Numbered from the stretch's first letter, positions 1 through 10,138 are shown. The stretch: 64,000 nucleotides of DNA from Rhodoblastus sp. (GCF_019449565.1 NZ_JAGRPM010000025.1:1-64000), one strand, 5' to 3'. The notes: generated by a model not told the origin, from the sequence alone. Translations and numbers: made by a program.

Positions 1-1
1 C

Positions 2-145
2 ACGGAAATGGTGATGCCGGGCGACAACGTCTCGATGGACGTGGCGCTGATCGTTCCGATCGCCATGGAAGAAAAGCTGCGCTTCGCGATCCGCGAAGGC
101 GGCCGCACCGTCGGCGCGGGCGTCGTCGCTTCGATCATCGAATAA
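2..145 (+). CDS. tuf: Elongation factor Tu, C-terminal end (partial)
   Basis: Only the last 47 codons are in the window; the gene begins upstream. The residues include the MPGDNV motif and the ending [14 protein letters not shown], which are characteristic of domain 3 of bacterial EF-Tu, the GTPase that carries aminoacyl-tRNA to the ribosome in the cytoplasm. It lies 61 bp before rpsJ on the same strand, the usual str-to-S10 junction in proteobacteria. No terminator is visible between the two genes, so read-through into the S10 operon is likely (inference). Confidence 0.97.
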   Translation, partial: TEMVMPGDNVSMDVALIVPIAMEEKLRFAIREGGRTVGAGVVASIIE

Positions 146-206
146 TCAGGCTGGATGCGCCGGCGCAGGGGTCTTCCCGGCGCCGGTCCGCCAAGGGATG
201 CAATCA

Positions 207-515
207 ATGAACGGCCAGAACATCCGTATCCGCCTCAAGGCGTTCGATCATCGGATTCTCGATACCTCGACGAAGGAAATCGTCTCCACCGCCAAGCGCA
301 CCGGCGCCCAGGTTCGTGGTCCGATTCCGCTTCCGACCCGGATCGAGAAATTCACGGTGAACCGCTCGCCCCACGTCGACAAGAAGTCGCGCGAACAGTT
401 CGAAATCCGCACCCACAAGCGGGTTCTCGATATCGTCGATCCCACCCCCCAGACCGTCGATGCTTTGATGAAGCTCGACCTTGCGGCGGGCGTGGACGTC
501 GAGATCAAGCTCTAA
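207..515 (+). CDS. rpsJ: 30S ribosomal protein S10 (uS10)
   Basis: The 102-residue product is full length for S10, a small-subunit head protein that also serves as the antitermination factor NusE. The core [10 protein letters not shown]...[18 protein letters not shown] is unmistakable. An in-frame ATG lies three codons upstream at 198, but AAGGG (193-197) sits at proper distance from 207, and S10 homologues begin [10 protein letters not shown], so 207 is preferred. First gene of the S10 operon; an 88-bp gap separates it from rplC. Confidence 0.97.
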   Translation: MNGQNIRIRLKAFDHRILDTSTKEIVSTAKRTGAQVRGPIPLPTRIEKFTVNRSPHVDKKSREQFEIRTHKRVLDIVDPTPQTVDALMKLDLAAGVDVEIKL

Positions 516-603
516 TCTGGTTTTGAGACGTTTTGACGACGTCTCTCGGCGCCTCTTCCCGGTCAATATGACCGAGTGAATGCGCCTTCATGGGAAAGAA
601 ACA

Positions 604-1350
604 ATGCGGTCAGGCGTCATCGCACAGAAGGTCGGCATGACCCGCGTCTTCACGGACAGCGGCGAACATGTTCCGGTCACGGTATTGAAACTCGACGGCG
701 TTCAGGTCGTCGCGCATCGCACGCTTGAGAAGAATGGCTACACCGCCGTTCAGCTCGGCATCGGCCGCGCGAAGGTCAAGAACGTCTCCAAGGCCGAACG
801 CGGACGCTTCGCCGTCGCGAATGTCGAGCCGAAGCTGAAGCTCGCTGAATTCCGCGTCGCGGAAGACGACCTGCTGCCGATCGGCGCCGAAATCACCGCG
901 GACCATTTCGTCGTCGGCCAGTTCGTCGACGTCACCGGCACGACGCTCGGCAAGGGCTTCGCCGGTCCGATGAAGCGCTGGAACTTCGGCGGTCTTCGCG
1001 CCTCGCATGGCGTGTCGCTGTCGCATCGTTCGCACGGTTCGACCGGCGGCCGTCAGGACCCGGGCAAGACCTTCAAGAACAAGAAGATGGCCGGCCACAT
1101 GGGCACGGACCGCGTGACCACGCAGAACCTGCGCGTCGTTCAGCTCGATGTCGAACGCGGCCTGGTTCTGGTCGAGGGTTCAGTTCCCGGTCATGCCGGC
1201 AACTGGATCTTCATCCGTGACGCGGTGAAAAAGGCCCTTCCGGCCGACGCCCCCAAGCCCGGCAAATTCCGCCTGGCCGAAGAAGCCGCCCCGCCGGCGG
1301 TTGAAACCCAAGCTTCGGCCCCGGCCGATACACCTTCTTCGGAGGCCTGA
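604..1350 (+). CDS. rplC: 50S ribosomal protein L3 (uL3)
   Basis: L3 nucleates early 50S assembly near the peptidyl transferase centre. The start [16 protein letters not shown] is typical; an upstream in-frame ATG at 580 would add eight non-conserved residues and is rejected. The loop [17 protein letters not shown] keeps the glutamine that PrmB methylates in other proteobacteria. At 248 residues it is longer than the roughly 210-residue E. coli protein because of an Ala/Pro-rich C-terminal tail. The rplD start follows 3 bp after the stop codon. Confidence 0.96.
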   Translation: MRSGVIAQKVGMTRVFTDSGEHVPVTVLKLDGVQVVAHRTLEKNGYTAVQLGIGRAKVKNVSKAERGRFAVANVEPKLKLAEFRVAEDDLLPIGAEITADHFVVGQFVDVTGTTLGKGFAGPMKRWNFGGLRASHGVSLSHRSHGSTGGRQDPGKTFKNKKMAGHMGTDRVTTQNLRVVQLDVERGLVLVEGSVPGHAGNWIFIRDAVKKALPADAPKPGKFRLAEEAAPPAVETQASAPADTPSSEA

Positions 1351-1353
1351 GCC

Positions 1354-1974
1354 GTGAAGATCGACATCACCTCCTTCGACGGCGCCGCCGTCGGCTCCGT
1401 GGACCTCTCGGACGACATCTTCGGCCTGGAGCCCCGCGAGGACCTTATTCATCGCATGGTGCGCTATCAGCTCGCCAAGCGCCGCGCCGGCACCCATGCG
1501 GTCAAGAACCGCGCGGAGATCGCCCGCACCGGCAAGAAGATGTACAAGCAGAAGGGCACTGGTTCTGCCCGTCACGGCTCGGCCCGCGTGCCGCAGTTCC
1601 GTGGCGGCGGTCGCGCCTTCGGTCCGGTAGTGCGCTCGCATGCGCATGACCTGCCCAAGAAGGTCCGCGCCCTGGCGCTCAAGCACGCCCTTTCGGCCAA
1701 GGCCAAAGACGGCGCGATCGTGGTTTGGGATGCCGCCAACGCGTCCGAGCCCAAGACCGCCGCGCTGAAGGCCAATTTCGCCCGGATCGGCTTGAAGAAC
1801 GCGCTGATCATCGACGGTGCCGAGGTCCAGGCGAATTTCGCACTGGCTGCGCGCAACATTCCGCAGATCGACGTCCTGCCGATTCAGGGCATCAACGTCT
1901 ATGACATTCTCCGCCGCGAAAAGCTGGTGCTGACCAAGGCGGCGATCGATGCGCTGGAGGCGCGCTTCAAATGA
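1354..1974 (+). CDS. rplD: 50S ribosomal protein L4 (uL4)
   Basis: 206 residues with a GTG start. L4 binds 23S rRNA and lines the exit tunnel; in E. coli it also represses its own operon, which cannot be judged here. The extended-loop signature [20 protein letters not shown] is present. The stop overlaps the rplW start by 4 bp (ATGA), indicating translational coupling. Confidence 0.96.
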   Translation: MKIDITSFDGAAVGSVDLSDDIFGLEPREDLIHRMVRYQLAKRRAGTHAVKNRAEIARTGKKMYKQKGTGSARHGSARVPQFRGGGRAFGPVVRSHAHDLPKKVRALALKHALSAKAKDGAIVVWDAANASEPKTAALKANFARIGLKNALIIDGAEVQANFALAARNIPQIDVLPIQGINVYDILRREKLVLTKAAIDALEARFK

Positions 1975-2267
1975 GCCAGGATCCGCGCCACTACGACGTC
2001 ATCGTCGCCCCGGTCATCACCGAAAAGGCGACAATCGCGTCCGAGCAGAACAAGTTCGTGTTCAAGGTTCGTCCGGACGCGACCAAGCATCAGATCAAGA
2101 CCGCCATCGAACGCCTGTTCGACGTGAAGGTCGAGGCTGTGAACACTCTGGTCCGCAAGGGCAAGAAAAAGGTCTTCAAAGGAACGCGCGGCGTGCGTTC
2201 CGACGTGAAGAGCGCGGTTGTGACTCTGGCCGAGGGCCAGAAAATCGACGTCACCACCGGGCTCTGA
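1971..2267 (+). CDS. rplW: 50S ribosomal protein L23 (uL23)
   Basis: 98 residues, full length. The motifs [14 protein letters not shown] and [20 protein letters not shown] are diagnostic of L23. It sits at the tunnel exit and forms a docking site for trigger factor and SRP. It overlaps rplD by 4 bp and is followed 23 bp later by rplB, the standard order L3-L4-L23-L2. Confidence 0.96.
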   Translation: MSQDPRHYDVIVAPVITEKATIASEQNKFVFKVRPDATKHQIKTAIERLFDVKVEAVNTLVRKGKKKVFKGTRGVRSDVKSAVVTLAEGQKIDVTTGL

Positions 2268-2290
2268 GCTGGAAGTAAGGAAACAGGCAG

Positions 2291-3127
2291 ATGGCGCTTA
2301 AAACGTTCAAGCCGATCACGCCGAGCCTTCGCCAGCTCGTGATCGTCGACCGCGGCGAGCTCTACAAGGGCAAGCCCGTCAAGAAGCTGACGGAGGGTCA
2401 ATCCTCCGCCGGCGGACGCAACAACACTGGCCGCATCACCGTCCGCTTCCGCGGCGGCGGCCACAAGCAGGCGTATCGCATCATCGACTTCAAGCGCCGC
2501 AAGGAAGGCGTCGCCAAGGTCGAGCGCATCGAATACGATCCGAACCGCACGTCCTTCATCGCCCTCATCACCTATGGCGATGGCGAGCAGTCCTACATCA
2601 TTGCGCCGCAGCGGCTTGCCGCTGGCGACTCCGTGGTGGCTGGCCCGCAGGTCGACGTCAAGCCCGGCAACGCGATGCCGCTGGCCGCGATCCCGGTCGG
2701 CACGATCGTCCACAATGTCGAGCTGAAGATCGGCAAGGGCGGCGCGATCGCCCGCTCAGCCGGCTCCTACGCTCAGATCGTGGGCCGCGACCAGGGCTAC
2801 GTGATCCTGCGCCTCAATTCGGGCGAACAGCGCCTCGTGCATGGCCAGTGCTATGCTTCGGTCGGCGCGGTTTCCAACCCGGACCACATGAACACCACGA
2901 TCGGCAAGGCCGGTCGCCAGCGTTGGCTGGGCTGGCGTCCGCATAACCGCGGCGTCGTCATGAACCCTGTCGATCACCCGCACGGCGGCGGCGAAGGCCG
3001 TACTTCGGGCGGCCGCCACCCGGTCACGCCGTGGGGCAAGCCGACCAAGGGCAAGAAGACCCGGTCCAACAAATTCACCACCAAATTCATTGTGACTTCG
3101 CGTCACAAGGCCAAGAAGAAGGGCTGA
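2291..3127 (+). CDS. rplB: 50S ribosomal protein L2 (uL2)
   Basis: 278 residues, typical length. L2 is required for subunit association and supports peptidyl transferase structure. The C-terminal segment [21 protein letters not shown] carries the conserved histidine associated with that role. An AAGGAAA ribosome-binding site precedes the ATG. rpsS follows after 4 bp. Confidence 0.97.
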   Translation: MALKTFKPITPSLRQLVIVDRGELYKGKPVKKLTEGQSSAGGRNNTGRITVRFRGGGHKQAYRIIDFKRRKEGVAKVERIEYDPNRTSFIALITYGDGEQSYIIAPQRLAAGDSVVAGPQVDVKPGNAMPLAAIPVGTIVHNVELKIGKGGAIARSAGSYAQIVGRDQGYVILRLNSGEQRLVHGQCYASVGAVSNPDHMNTTIGKAGRQRWLGWRPHNRGVVMNPVDHPHGGGEGRTSGGRHPVTPWGKPTKGKKTRSNKFTTKFIVTSRHKAKKKG

Positions 3128-3131
3128 CCTC

Positions 3132-3410
3132 ATGTCGCGCTCGATTTGGAAGGGTCCGTTCATCGACGGCTACCTCCTCAAAAAGGCGGAGGTGGCTCAG
3201 TCCGCCAAGCGCTCCGAGGTCATCAAGACCTGGAGCCGCCGCTCCACCATCCTGCCGCAGTTTGTCGGCCTCACCTTTGGCGTCTACAACGGCCACAAGC
3301 ATGTGCCGGTGCAGGTTACCGAGGACATGATCGGTCACAAGTTCGGCGAATTCTCGCCGACCCGGACCTTCCATGGCCACGCGGCCGACAAGAAGGCGAA
3401 GAGGGGCTGA
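3132..3410 (+). CDS. rpsS: 30S ribosomal protein S19 (uS19)
   Basis: 92 residues. It starts [20 protein letters not shown] and contains [19 protein letters not shown], both S19 signatures. S19 pairs with S13 in the 30S head and contacts the A-site tRNA region. It is separated from rplV by a single base. Confidence 0.96.
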   Translation: MSRSIWKGPFIDGYLLKKAEVAQSAKRSEVIKTWSRRSTILPQFVGLTFGVYNGHKHVPVQVTEDMIGHKFGEFSPTRTFHGHAADKKAKRG

Positions 3411-3411
3411 T

Positions 3412-3801
3412 ATGTCGCAGGAAAAGAATCCCCGCGCGCTCAAGGACAACGAGGCCAAGGCCGTCTGCCGCATGATCCGCGTCAGCCCGCAGAAGCTGAA
3501 CCTCGTCGCCCAGCTCATTCGCGGCAAGAAGGTCGATCGCGCGCTCGCCGACCTGACCTTCTCGCACAAGCGCATCGCCGCCGACGTCAAGAAGACGCTC
3601 GAGAGCGCGATCGCGAATGCGGAAAACAATCATAGCCTGGACGTGGACGATCTCGTCGTCGCCGAAGCCTTCGTCGGCAAGGCGCTGGTGATGAAGCGCT
3701 TCCACGCCCGCGCTCGCGGCCGCGCCGGCCGGGTCGAGAAGCCCTTCTCGAACCTGACCATCGTGGTGCGCGAAGTCGAAGCCGCGCCTGCGAAGGCCTG
3801 A
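3412..3801 (+). CDS. rplV: 50S ribosomal protein L22 (uL22)
   Basis: 129 residues. The chosen ATG directly follows the rpsS stop; an earlier in-frame ATG at 3373 lies inside rpsS and is rejected. [20 protein letters not shown] matches the globular part of L22, and [23 protein letters not shown] is the region of its tunnel-lining beta-hairpin, where macrolide-resistance changes occur in other species. rpsC begins 10 bp downstream. Confidence 0.96.
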   Translation: MSQEKNPRALKDNEAKAVCRMIRVSPQKLNLVAQLIRGKKVDRALADLTFSHKRIAADVKKTLESAIANAENNHSLDVDDLVVAEAFVGKALVMKRFHARARGRAGRVEKPFSNLTIVVREVEAAPAKA

Positions 3802-3811
3802 GGAGAGAACG

Positions 3812-4555
3812 ATGGGACAGAAAGTTAATCCGATCGGTCTTCGTCTGGGCGTGAACCGGACGTGGGACTCGCGCTGGTTCGCCAACAAGGGCGAATATGG
3901 CAAGCTTCTTCACGAAGACTTCGCGATCCGCGAAGTGCTGATGAAGGCGCTGAAGCAGGCGGCTGTGTCGAAGATCGTCATCGAGCGTCCGCACAAGAAG
4001 TGCCGCGTCACCGTTCATTCCGCCCGTCCGGGCGTCGTGATCGGCAAGAAGGGCGCCGACATCGACAAGATCCGCAAGCTGGTCGCCAAGCTGACCGCCA
4101 GCGAAGTGGCGATCAATATTGTCGAAGTTCGCAAGCCGGAAATCGACGCGACCCTGGTCGCGGATTCGATCGCCCAGCAGCTCGAACGCCGCGTGGCGTT
4201 CCGCCGCGCCATGAAGCGCGCCGTGCAGTCGGCCATGCGTCTCGGCGCCGAAGGCATCCGCATCAACTGCTCCGGCCGTCTCGGCGGCGCGGAAATCGCC
4301 CGTCTCGAATGGTATCGCGAAGGCCGCGTGCCGTTGCACACCCTGCGCGCCGACGTCGATTACGGCGTGGCCACGGCCCACACGGCCTATGGCACTTGCG
4401 GCATCAAGGTGTGGATCTTCAAGGGCGAGATCCTGGAGCATGATCCCATGGCGCAGGAGCGCCGCGCCAACGAGGTCGGCGGAGATCATTCGCACGATCG
4501 CCGGCGCGAGCGTCGCGAGCCCCGCGAACCCCGCGAACCGCGCGGCGCGCGCTGA
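3812..4555 (+). CDS. rpsC: 30S ribosomal protein S3 (uS3)
   Basis: 247 residues. The N-terminal KH domain with [15 protein letters not shown] and the C-terminal [17 protein letters not shown] motif identify S3, which helps form the mRNA entry channel and its helicase activity. The tail after about residue 215 is a low-complexity Arg/Glu/Pro extension ([13 protein letters not shown]), a lineage-specific addition. The SD AGGAGAG lies just upstream. Confidence 0.96.
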   Translation: MGQKVNPIGLRLGVNRTWDSRWFANKGEYGKLLHEDFAIREVLMKALKQAAVSKIVIERPHKKCRVTVHSARPGVVIGKKGADIDKIRKLVAKLTASEVAINIVEVRKPEIDATLVADSIAQQLERRVAFRRAMKRAVQSAMRLGAEGIRINCSGRLGGAEIARLEWYREGRVPLHTLRADVDYGVATAHTAYGTCGIKVWIFKGEILEHDPMAQERRANEVGGDHSHDRRRERREPREPREPRGAR

Positions 4556-4577
4556 ACCGAGCTTGAGAGTTTGAAAA

Positions 4578-4991
4578 ATGCTGCAACCCAAGCGCACAAA
4601 ATTCCGCAAGGCCTTTAAGGGCCGCATCAAGGGCGTCGCCAAGGGCGGATTCGAGCTCGCCTTCGGCCAATACGGCCTGAAGGCTCTCGAGCCTGAGCGC
4701 GTCACCGCCCGCCAGATCGAAGCCGCGCGTCGCGCCATGACCCGTCACATGAAGCGTGCGGGCCGTGTCTGGATCCGCGTTTTCCCCGACGTTCCGGTGT
4801 CGGCCAAACCGACCGAAGTGCGTATGGGTAAAGGCAAGGGCTCGCCGGAGTTCTGGGCGGCCCGCGTCGCCCCCGGCCGCATCATGTTCGAGATCGACGG
4901 CGTTCCGCAGAACATCGCTCGCGAAGCGTTCACGCTCGCCGCTGCGAAGCTGCCGATCAAGACCCGTTTCATCGAACGCATCGCAGAATAA
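4578..4991 (+). CDS. rplP: 50S ribosomal protein L16 (uL16)
   Basis: 137 residues. [19 protein letters not shown] and the [16 protein letters not shown] region are diagnostic of L16, which organises the A-site and tRNA accommodation corridor of the 50S subunit. It stands 22 bp after rpsC and 9 bp before rpmC in the standard S10 order. Confidence 0.96.
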   Translation: MLQPKRTKFRKAFKGRIKGVAKGGFELAFGQYGLKALEPERVTARQIEAARRAMTRHMKRAGRVWIRVFPDVPVSAKPTEVRMGKGKGSPEFWAARVAPGRIMFEIDGVPQNIAREAFTLAAAKLPIKTRFIERIAE

Positions 4992-5000
4992 GAGGACGGC

Positions 5001-5213
5001 ATGAAAGAGAAACAGCGCCTGTCCGACTTGAAAGCCATGTCGGACGATCAGCTCAACGACGAATTGCTCAAGCTCAAGAAAGAGCAATTCAACCTGCGTT
5101 TCCAGCGCGCCACCGGCCAGCTCGAGAACAGCTCGCGCGTCCGGATCGTGCGCCGCGAGGTCGCCCGGATTAAGACGGTTGCCGCGCAGAAGCGCGCCGA
5201 CGCCAAGAAGTAA
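5001..5213 (+). CDS. rpmC: 50S ribosomal protein L29 (uL29)
   Basis: 70 residues, forming two predicted helices. The signature [22 protein letters not shown] is typical of L29, a small protein near the tunnel exit and next to L23. It is preceded by AGAGGACGGC as ribosome-binding site and followed 9 bp later by rpsQ. Confidence 0.95.
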   Translation: MKEKQRLSDLKAMSDDQLNDELLKLKKEQFNLRFQRATGQLENSSRVRIVRREVARIKTVAAQKRADAKK

Positions 5214-5222
5214 GGTTTTCCC

Positions 5223-5465
5223 ATGCCGAAGAGAATTCTCCAGGGCGTCGTCGTCAGCGACAAGCAGGAAAAGACCGTGGTGGTGAAGGTGGAGCGTCGC
5301 TTCACTCATCCGCTGCTGAAGAAAACCGTCCGCCGCACCAAGAACTATCACGCGCATGATGAAGCGGGTGATTTCAAGGTCGGCGACGTTGTCTCCATCG
5401 AGGAGACCCGTCCGATTTCGAAATTGAAGCGCTGGATCGTCGTGAAAGACGAAACCAAGGCTTGA
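5223..5465 (+). CDS. rpsQ: 30S ribosomal protein S17 (uS17)
   Basis: 80 residues, an OB-fold primary 16S rRNA-binding protein. [21 protein letters not shown] and [18 protein letters not shown] are S17 hallmarks. It is the last gene of the S10 part. A 105-bp gap with a hairpin separates it from rplN, at the place where E. coli switches to the spc operon. Confidence 0.95.
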   Translation: MPKRILQGVVVSDKQEKTVVVKVERRFTHPLLKKTVRRTKNYHAHDEAGDFKVGDVVSIEETRPISKLKRWIVVKDETKA

Positions 5466-5485
5466 TTTTTGGGTCGAAATGAACG

Positions 5486-5505
5486 AGGAAGCGCGCTCGC
5501 TTCCT
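5486..5505 (+). promoter_or_regulatory. Hairpin at the S10/spc junction
   Basis: AGGAAGCG (5486-5493) and CGCTTCCT (5498-5505) form a perfect 8-bp stem with a CGCT loop. No T-run follows, so this is not a classical terminator. It may be an mRNA processing or attenuation site, or mark a weak operon boundary; its function is unknown. Confidence 0.45.
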
Positions 5506-5570
5506 TCAGGCGTAGTCCCTACGGAAATGATTCCGGACGGAAACCGATCTGAGATGAAAGGCTCGAAGCC

Positions 5571-5939
5571 ATGATTCAGATGCAGAGCAACCTCGACGTG
5601 GCCGATAATTCCGGCGCGCGCCGTGTGATGTGCATCAAGGTGCTTGGCGGCTCCAAGCGCAAATATGCAGGCGTTGGCGATATTATCGTTGTGTCCGTCA
5701 AGGAAGCCATTCCGCGCGGACGCGTGAAAAAGGGCGATGTGATGAAGGCGGTCGTCGTTCGCACCGCCAAGGACATCAAGCGCCCGGACGGCTCCGTGAT
5801 TCGTTTCGACACGAATGCGGCCGTTCTCATCAACAATCAGAAAGAACCCGTGGGCACCCGCATCTTCGGACCGGTTCCGCGCGAACTTCGCGCCAAGAAC
5901 CACATGAAGATCATCTCGCTCGCTCCGGAGGTGTTGTAA
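5571..5939 (+). CDS. rplN: 50S ribosomal protein L14 (uL14)
   Basis: 122 residues, the exact usual length. [27 protein letters not shown] and the C-terminal GPVPRELR segment identify L14, which forms intersubunit bridges with 16S rRNA and contacts L19. It opens the spc cluster. Its stop codon overlaps the rplX start (TAATG). Confidence 0.97.
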   Translation: MIQMQSNLDVADNSGARRVMCIKVLGGSKRKYAGVGDIIVVSVKEAIPRGRVKKGDVMKAVVVRTAKDIKRPDGSVIRFDTNAAVLINNQKEPVGTRIFGPVPRELRAKNHMKIISLAPEVL

Positions 5940-6256
5940 TGGCCGCGAAGATCAAGAAGGGCGACAAAGTCGTCGTGCTCGCCGGCCGTGACAAGGGCCG
6001 CAAGGGCGAAGTGACGCTTGTCAATCCGAAGGAAGGCAAAGCCCTCGTGTCCGGAGTCAATCTGGTGAAGCGTCACCAGAAGCAGACCCAGACCCAGGAA
6101 GGCGGCATCATTTCCAAGGAAGCCCCGATCCAATTGTCGAACCTCGCGATTGCCGATCCCAAGGACGGCAAGGCCACGCGCGTCGGCTTCAAGATTCTCG
6201 ATGACGGCCGCAAGGTCCGCGTCGCCAAGCGTTCTGGAGAATTGATCGATGGCTGA
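5939..6256 (+). CDS. rplX: 50S ribosomal protein L24 (uL24)
   Basis: 105 residues with an N-terminal KOW motif ([20 protein letters not shown]). L24 is an assembly initiator that binds the 5' end of 23S rRNA. The ATG shares one base with the rplN stop, and the gene end overlaps the rplE start by 8 bp, so L14-L24-L5 are probably translationally coupled. Confidence 0.96.
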   Translation: MAAKIKKGDKVVVLAGRDKGRKGEVTLVNPKEGKALVSGVNLVKRHQKQTQTQEGGIISKEAPIQLSNLAIADPKDGKATRVGFKILDDGRKVRVAKRSGELIDG

Positions 6257-6896
6257 GGCCAAGACCCCCAAGAAGGGCGCCGATAAGGCCCCCAAGAACA
6301 AGGGCTCCGAGAACGTCGCCGCCGCCGGCGCTGTTTCCGCGATCCCCGAGGGCTATGTCGCGCGCATGCGGCAGCACTACGACGAAGTGGTGCGCCCGAA
6401 GCTGATCGAGGAGTTCGGCTACAAGAACCCGCTCGAAGTTCCCGCGATCGAAAAGATCGTGCTGAACATGGGCGTGGGCGAAGCTGTGAACGACACCAAA
6501 AAGGTGACGGTCGCCGCCGCCGATCTCGCTCTCATCGCCGGCCAGAGGCCTGTGATCACCCGCGCCCGCAACGCCATTTCGACGTTCAAGGTGCGCGAAA
6601 ACATGCCGATCGGCGCCAAGGTCACCCTGCGCAAGACCCGTATGTATGAATTCCTCGACCGTCTTGTTACGGTCGCGCTGCCGCGCGTAAGAGATTTCCG
6701 CGGTCTGAATCCGAAGTCGTTCGATGGCCGCGGCAATTTCGCCATGGGCATCAAGGAGCACCTAGTGTTCCCGGAAATCGACTACGACAAGGTCGACACG
6801 GTTCTTGGCATGGACGTCATCGTCTGCACCACCGCCAAGACCGACGACGAGGCTCGCGCATTGCTGCGCGCGTTCAACTTCCCGTTCCGGCAGTGA
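6249..6896 (+). CDS. rplE: 50S ribosomal protein L5 (uL5) with N-terminal extension
   Basis: 215 residues against about 180 for typical L5. The canonical domain starts near residue 35 ([33 protein letters not shown]) and binds 5S rRNA and the P-site tRNA elbow region. The first roughly 34 residues are Lys/Ala-rich and probably disordered. The ATG at 6249 overlaps the end of rplX by 8 bp; no ATG occurs nearer the conserved core until the methionine of VARMRQ, inside it, so the extension appears real. Confidence 0.94.
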   Translation: MAEAKTPKKGADKAPKNKGSENVAAAGAVSAIPEGYVARMRQHYDEVVRPKLIEEFGYKNPLEVPAIEKIVLNMGVGEAVNDTKKVTVAAADLALIAGQRPVITRARNAISTFKVRENMPIGAKVTLRKTRMYEFLDRLVTVALPRVRDFRGLNPKSFDGRGNFAMGIKEHLVFPEIDYDKVDTVLGMDVIVCTTAKTDDEARALLRAFNFPFRQ

Positions 6897-6931
6897 GGCT
6901 CGTCCTCAGACGCGGAGACCAGAGGTAACAC

Positions 6932-7237
6932 ATGGCCAAGAAAAGTTCGATTGAGAACAACAAGAAGCGGGCCAAGCTCGCGGAGCTGAAGGCTCCCAAG
7001 CGCGCCCGTCTGCGCGCGCTTGCGAAAGATCGGTCGCTGAGCGTTGAAGAGCGCTTCGAGGCGACCCTCAAGCTCGCTGAGATGCCGCGCAATTCGTGCA
7101 TCAATCGCGTGCGCAACCGCTGCGAGGTGACGGGTCGTCCGCGCGCCTATAACCGCAAGCTGAAGATGTCGCGTATCGCATTGCGCGAACTGGGCTCCAA
7201 GGGCTTGATCCCGGGCCTGGTGAAGTCGAGCTGGTAA
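6932..7237 (+). CDS. rpsN: 30S ribosomal protein S14 (uS14), zinc-free type
   Basis: 101 residues, the long form of S14. The C-terminal [41 protein letters not shown] matches the family but lacks the paired CxxC motifs, so this is the zinc-independent paralogue. It works in 30S head assembly. A gap of 35 bp with an AGAGGTAA ribosome-binding site separates it from rplE. Confidence 0.95.
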   Translation: MAKKSSIENNKKRAKLAELKAPKRARLRALAKDRSLSVEERFEATLKLAEMPRNSCINRVRNRCEVTGRPRAYNRKLKMSRIALRELGSKGLIPGLVKSSW

Positions 7238-7247
7238 GGAGACCGTC

Positions 7248-7646
7248 ATGGCGATCAATGATCCTGTGGGCGATCTGCTCACCCGTATTCGCAACGCCCA
7301 GATGCGCCGCAAGTCGTCGGTTTCGACGCCTGGCTCGCGCCTGCGCGCCCATGTCCTCGACGTGCTCAAGGACGAAGGCTATATCCGTGGCTATAGCGTC
7401 ACGGAATTCGGCAACGGCCGCACCGATTTCGAAATCGAGCTGAAATATTTCGACGGTCAGCCGGTCATCCGCGAAATCAACCGCGTCTCGAAGCCCGGCC
7501 GCCGCGTTTACGCGGCTGTTGACGCCATCCCGCGGGTCGCCAATGGTCTTGGCATCGCGATCATCTCGACCCCGAAGGGCGTCCTCGCCGATCATGCGGC
7601 GCGCGACGCCAATGTCGGCGGCGAAGTCCTCGCCACGGTCTTCTGA
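7248..7646 (+). CDS. rpsH: 30S ribosomal protein S8 (uS8)
   Basis: 132 residues. [20 protein letters not shown] and the C-terminal [24 protein letters not shown] are S8 signatures. S8 binds the central domain of 16S rRNA and in E. coli represses the spc operon by binding its mRNA; whether this occurs here cannot be told from the sequence. SD AAGGAGA is present. Confidence 0.96.
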   Translation: MAINDPVGDLLTRIRNAQMRRKSSVSTPGSRLRAHVLDVLKDEGYIRGYSVTEFGNGRTDFEIELKYFDGQPVIREINRVSKPGRRVYAAVDAIPRVANGLGIAIISTPKGVLADHAARDANVGGEVLATVF

Positions 7647-7668
7647 TTGAGACGAGAAGGAGAAAACC

Positions 7669-8202
7669 ATGTCTCGTATCGGTAAGAAGCCCGTTGCGGT
7701 CCCGGCCGGCGTCACCGCCAAGGTCGAAGGCCAGAAGGTGACCGTCAAGGGCGCCAAGGGCGAATTGTTCTTCGTTGTCCATGACGACGTCAATGTCGAG
7801 ATGAACGACAATCAGATCAAGGTGGACCCCCGCTTTGAAACCAAGCGCGCCCGCGCGCTTTGGGGCACGGCCCGGGCCCAGATTAACAATCTGGTGATCG
7901 GCGTGACGCAGGGCTTCGAAAAGAAGCTTGAAATCACGGGCGTCGGCTACAAGGCGGCTGTTGCGGGCAAGAGCCTGCAGTTGTCGCTCGGCTACAGCCA
8001 CGACATCAACTATCCCATCCCGGCCGGCATCGCGATCGTGACGCCCAAGCCGACCGAAATCACCATTTCCGGCATCGACAAGAGGCAGGTTGGCCAGGTG
8101 GCCGCCGAAATCCGCGACTATCGCGGACCCGAGCCCTACAAGGGCAAGGGCGTCAAATATGCCGGCGAATTTATCTTCCGCAAGGAAGGCAAGAAGAAGT
8201 AA
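7669..8202 (+). CDS. rplF: 50S ribosomal protein L6 (uL6)
   Basis: 177 residues with the two repeated L6 domains. [15 protein letters not shown] and the conserved end [25 protein letters not shown] are diagnostic. L6 lies near the factor-binding site of the 50S subunit. rplR follows 11 bp later. Confidence 0.96.
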   Translation: MSRIGKKPVAVPAGVTAKVEGQKVTVKGAKGELFFVVHDDVNVEMNDNQIKVDPRFETKRARALWGTARAQINNLVIGVTQGFEKKLEITGVGYKAAVAGKSLQLSLGYSHDINYPIPAGIAIVTPKPTEITISGIDKRQVGQVAAEIRDYRGPEPYKGKGVKYAGEFIFRKEGKKK

Positions 8203-8213
8203 GGACCCGCGTC

Positions 8214-8576
8214 ATGGCTCAGGACAAATCCTCCGAAAGCCGCCGCAAGGCGCGCGTTCGCCGTACTCTCCGCGCTCGCGCCTATGGCAAGCCCCGGTTG
8301 TCGGTCTTCCGTTCGTCGAAGCAGATCTACGCCCAGATCATCGACGACCAGAATGGCGTCACCCTGGCTTCGGCTTCGACCCTGGAGAAGGACAACCGCG
8401 AAGCTCTCAAGAGCGGCGCGAACATCGAAGCCGCGAAGACGATCGGCAAGCTGATCGCGGAGCGCGCTGTCGCCGCCGGCGTCAAGGAAGTCGTGTTCGA
8501 TCGCGGCGCCTATATGTACCACGGCCGCGTCAAGGCTTTGGCCGATGGCGCGCGCGAGGGCGGACTGCAATTCTGA
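8214..8576 (+). CDS. rplR: 50S ribosomal protein L18 (uL18)
   Basis: 120 residues. [24 protein letters not shown] and [33 protein letters not shown] motifs identify L18, which binds 5S rRNA together with L5 and L25. Unlike the compact order in most bacteria, it is followed by a gap of about 180 bp with terminator-like structure before rpsE. Confidence 0.96.
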   Translation: MAQDKSSESRRKARVRRTLRARAYGKPRLSVFRSSKQIYAQIIDDQNGVTLASASTLEKDNREALKSGANIEAAKTIGKLIAERAVAAGVKEVVFDRGAYMYHGRVKALADGAREGGLQF

Positions 8577-8613
8577 TCGGCGGAGCCTCCGCCGGTTGAA
8601 ACCCTCACATCCG

Positions 8614-8655
8614 ACCCGGACCGCCTAGCGCGTTCCGGGTTTGGGTTTTGAGGAA
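8614..8655 (+). terminator. Terminator-like hairpin between rplR and rpsE
   Basis: ACCCGGA (8614-8620) can pair with TCCGGGT (8634-8640), followed by TTGGGTTTTG. A second GC-rich hairpin (CGGCGGA/TCCGCCG) lies just upstream at about 8580-8595. The stem is only 7 bp and the tail is interrupted, so partial termination or mRNA processing is more likely than a full stop. Confidence 0.4.
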
Positions 8656-8758
8656 ATCGCCAACTCCCCGGGCATGCCGATGTTCGGTAGGGGGGTAGGC
8701 CAATAACCCCAGCGAGCGGGCGCCTTGAGGGCGTTCCGCGCAAGTGACGGACGAACAA

Positions 8759-9331
8759 ATGGCTCGTGAAGGTGAAGGCGGTCGCGGTCGCGATCGCAAG
8801 GAAGAAGAGCGCGACAGCGAATTCGTGGACCGTCTGGTCCATATCAATCGCGTCGCCAAAGTCGTCAAGGGCGGCCGTCGCTTCGGCTTCGCCGCGCTCG
8901 TCGTCGTCGGCGACCAGAAGGGTCGCGTCGGCTTCGGACATGGCAAGGCGCGCGAAGTGCCGGAAGCCATCCGCAAGGCGACGGAATCCGCCAAGCGCGG
9001 CCTGATCCGCGTTCCGCTGCGCGAAGGCCGCACTTTGCATCATGACGTCAACGGCCGCCATGGCGCGGGCCGCGTCATCCTGCGCGCGGCTCCCGCGGGC
9101 ACCGGCATCATCGCCGGCGGTCCGATGCGCGCCGTGTTCGAGACGCTCGGCGTCCATGACGTCGTCGCCAAGTCGCAGGGATCTTCCAATCCCTACAACA
9201 TGATTCGCGCCACGTTCGATGCGCTGAAGGCCGAGGATTCGCCCCGCGCCGTCGCCGCTCGCCGCGGTCTGAAGGTGTCCGTGCTGCAGTCTCGTCGCCC
9301 CGGCGGCGAAGACGGTACGGCTGAAGGCTGA
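8759..9331 (+). CDS. rpsE: 30S ribosomal protein S5 (uS5)
   Basis: 190 residues. [36 protein letters not shown] is diagnostic of S5, which takes part in decoding fidelity and mRNA unwinding. A GTG at 8744 in frame would add five residues; the ATG at 8759 is preferred because GGACGA lies at good spacing and relatives start MARE. The N-terminus carries a short Glu/Arg/Gly-rich stretch. Confidence 0.95.
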   Translation: MAREGEGGRGRDRKEEERDSEFVDRLVHINRVAKVVKGGRRFGFAALVVVGDQKGRVGFGHGKAREVPEAIRKATESAKRGLIRVPLREGRTLHHDVNGRHGAGRVILRAAPAGTGIIAGGPMRAVFETLGVHDVVAKSQGSSNPYNMIRATFDALKAEDSPRAVAARRGLKVSVLQSRRPGGEDGTAEG

Positions 9332-9345
9332 GGGAGGAGCGATCC

Positions 9346-9531
9346 ATGACTGAAGCCAAGACCATCACGGTCGTTCAGACCAAGAGCCCGATCGGCCGTC
9401 CGGCCGAGCAGCGTCAGACGCTGGTCGGCTTGAATCTCAACAAGATCGGCCGCAAGGCGGTGTTGCAAGACACCCCCGCCATTCGCGGCATGATCGCAAA
9501 AGTCGCGCATCTTCTGCGCGTCGAAGCCTGA
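9346..9531 (+). CDS. rpmD: 50S ribosomal protein L30 (uL30)
   Basis: 61 residues. [28 protein letters not shown] matches L30, a small peripheral 50S protein, and [17 protein letters not shown] closes it as usual. It stands 14 bp after rpsE with GGGAGGAGC as ribosome-binding site, and 14 bp before rplO. Confidence 0.95.
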   Translation: MTEAKTITVVQTKSPIGRPAEQRQTLVGLNLNKIGRKAVLQDTPAIRGMIAKVAHLLRVEA

Positions 9532-9545
9532 GGGGAGCGACGCAC

Positions 9546-10028
9546 ATGAAGCTCAACGGCATTTCCGACAATCCCGGCTCGTCCAAGAACCGCATGCGCG
9601 TTGGTCGCGGCATCGGTTCCGGCAAGGGCAAGACTGGCGGCCGCGGCGTCAAGGGTCAGAAGGCCCGCACCGGCGTCGCCATCAAGGGCTTTGAAGGCGG
9701 CCAGATGCCTCTGCATCGCCGCCTGCCGAAGCGCGGCTTCTGGAATCCCTTCTCGGTGGATTACAATGAAGTCAATCTCGGCCGCATCCAGCAGGCCGTC
9801 GAAGCCGGCAAGCTCGACATCGCTGCTCCGGTGACGCTCGAATCGCTGATCGCAGCTGGCGTGGTCACCAAGGCCCGCGACGGCATCAAGATTCTGGGCC
9901 AGGGCGAATTGACCGCCAAGCTGACCTTCGAGGTCGCCGCTGCGTCGAAATCGGCGGTTGCGGCCATCGAGAAGGCTGGCGGCGCTGTCAAGCTGCTGGC
10001 GGCCGCGGAAGCGGCTCCGAGCGCCTGA
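9546..10028 (+). CDS. rplO: 50S ribosomal protein L15 (uL15)
   Basis: 160 residues. The Gly-rich N-terminal segment [24 protein letters not shown] and [12 protein letters not shown] are L15 hallmarks. L15 is a late-assembly 50S protein that contacts domain II of 23S rRNA. The C-terminal 20 residues are Ala-rich. The gene is followed by a strong intrinsic terminator before secY. Confidence 0.96.
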   Translation: MKLNGISDNPGSSKNRMRVGRGIGSGKGKTGGRGVKGQKARTGVAIKGFEGGQMPLHRRLPKRGFWNPFSVDYNEVNLGRIQQAVEAGKLDIAAPVTLESLIAAGVVTKARDGIKILGQGELTAKLTFEVAAASKSAVAAIEKAGGAVKLLAAAEAAPSA

Positions 10029-10100
10029 AGCACTGGCGTTTGAGGAAAATTCACGGCGAAGCGTCAAAAGGGCGTGATTTTGCCGTGACGAATGATTAAC

Positions 10101-10138
10101 ACGGGGCGGCGGACCAACAGTCTCCGCCCCGTTTTTTT
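10101..10138 (+). terminator. Intrinsic terminator between rplO and secY
   Basis: A GC-rich stem (ACGGGGCGG-C-GGA at 10101-10113 with TCTCCGCCCCGT at 10121-10132) is followed at once by seven T residues. This has full rho-independent form and lies inside a gene order normally transcribed as one operon, so secY may need its own promoter in the following 65 bp or depend on read-through. Confidence 0.8.
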
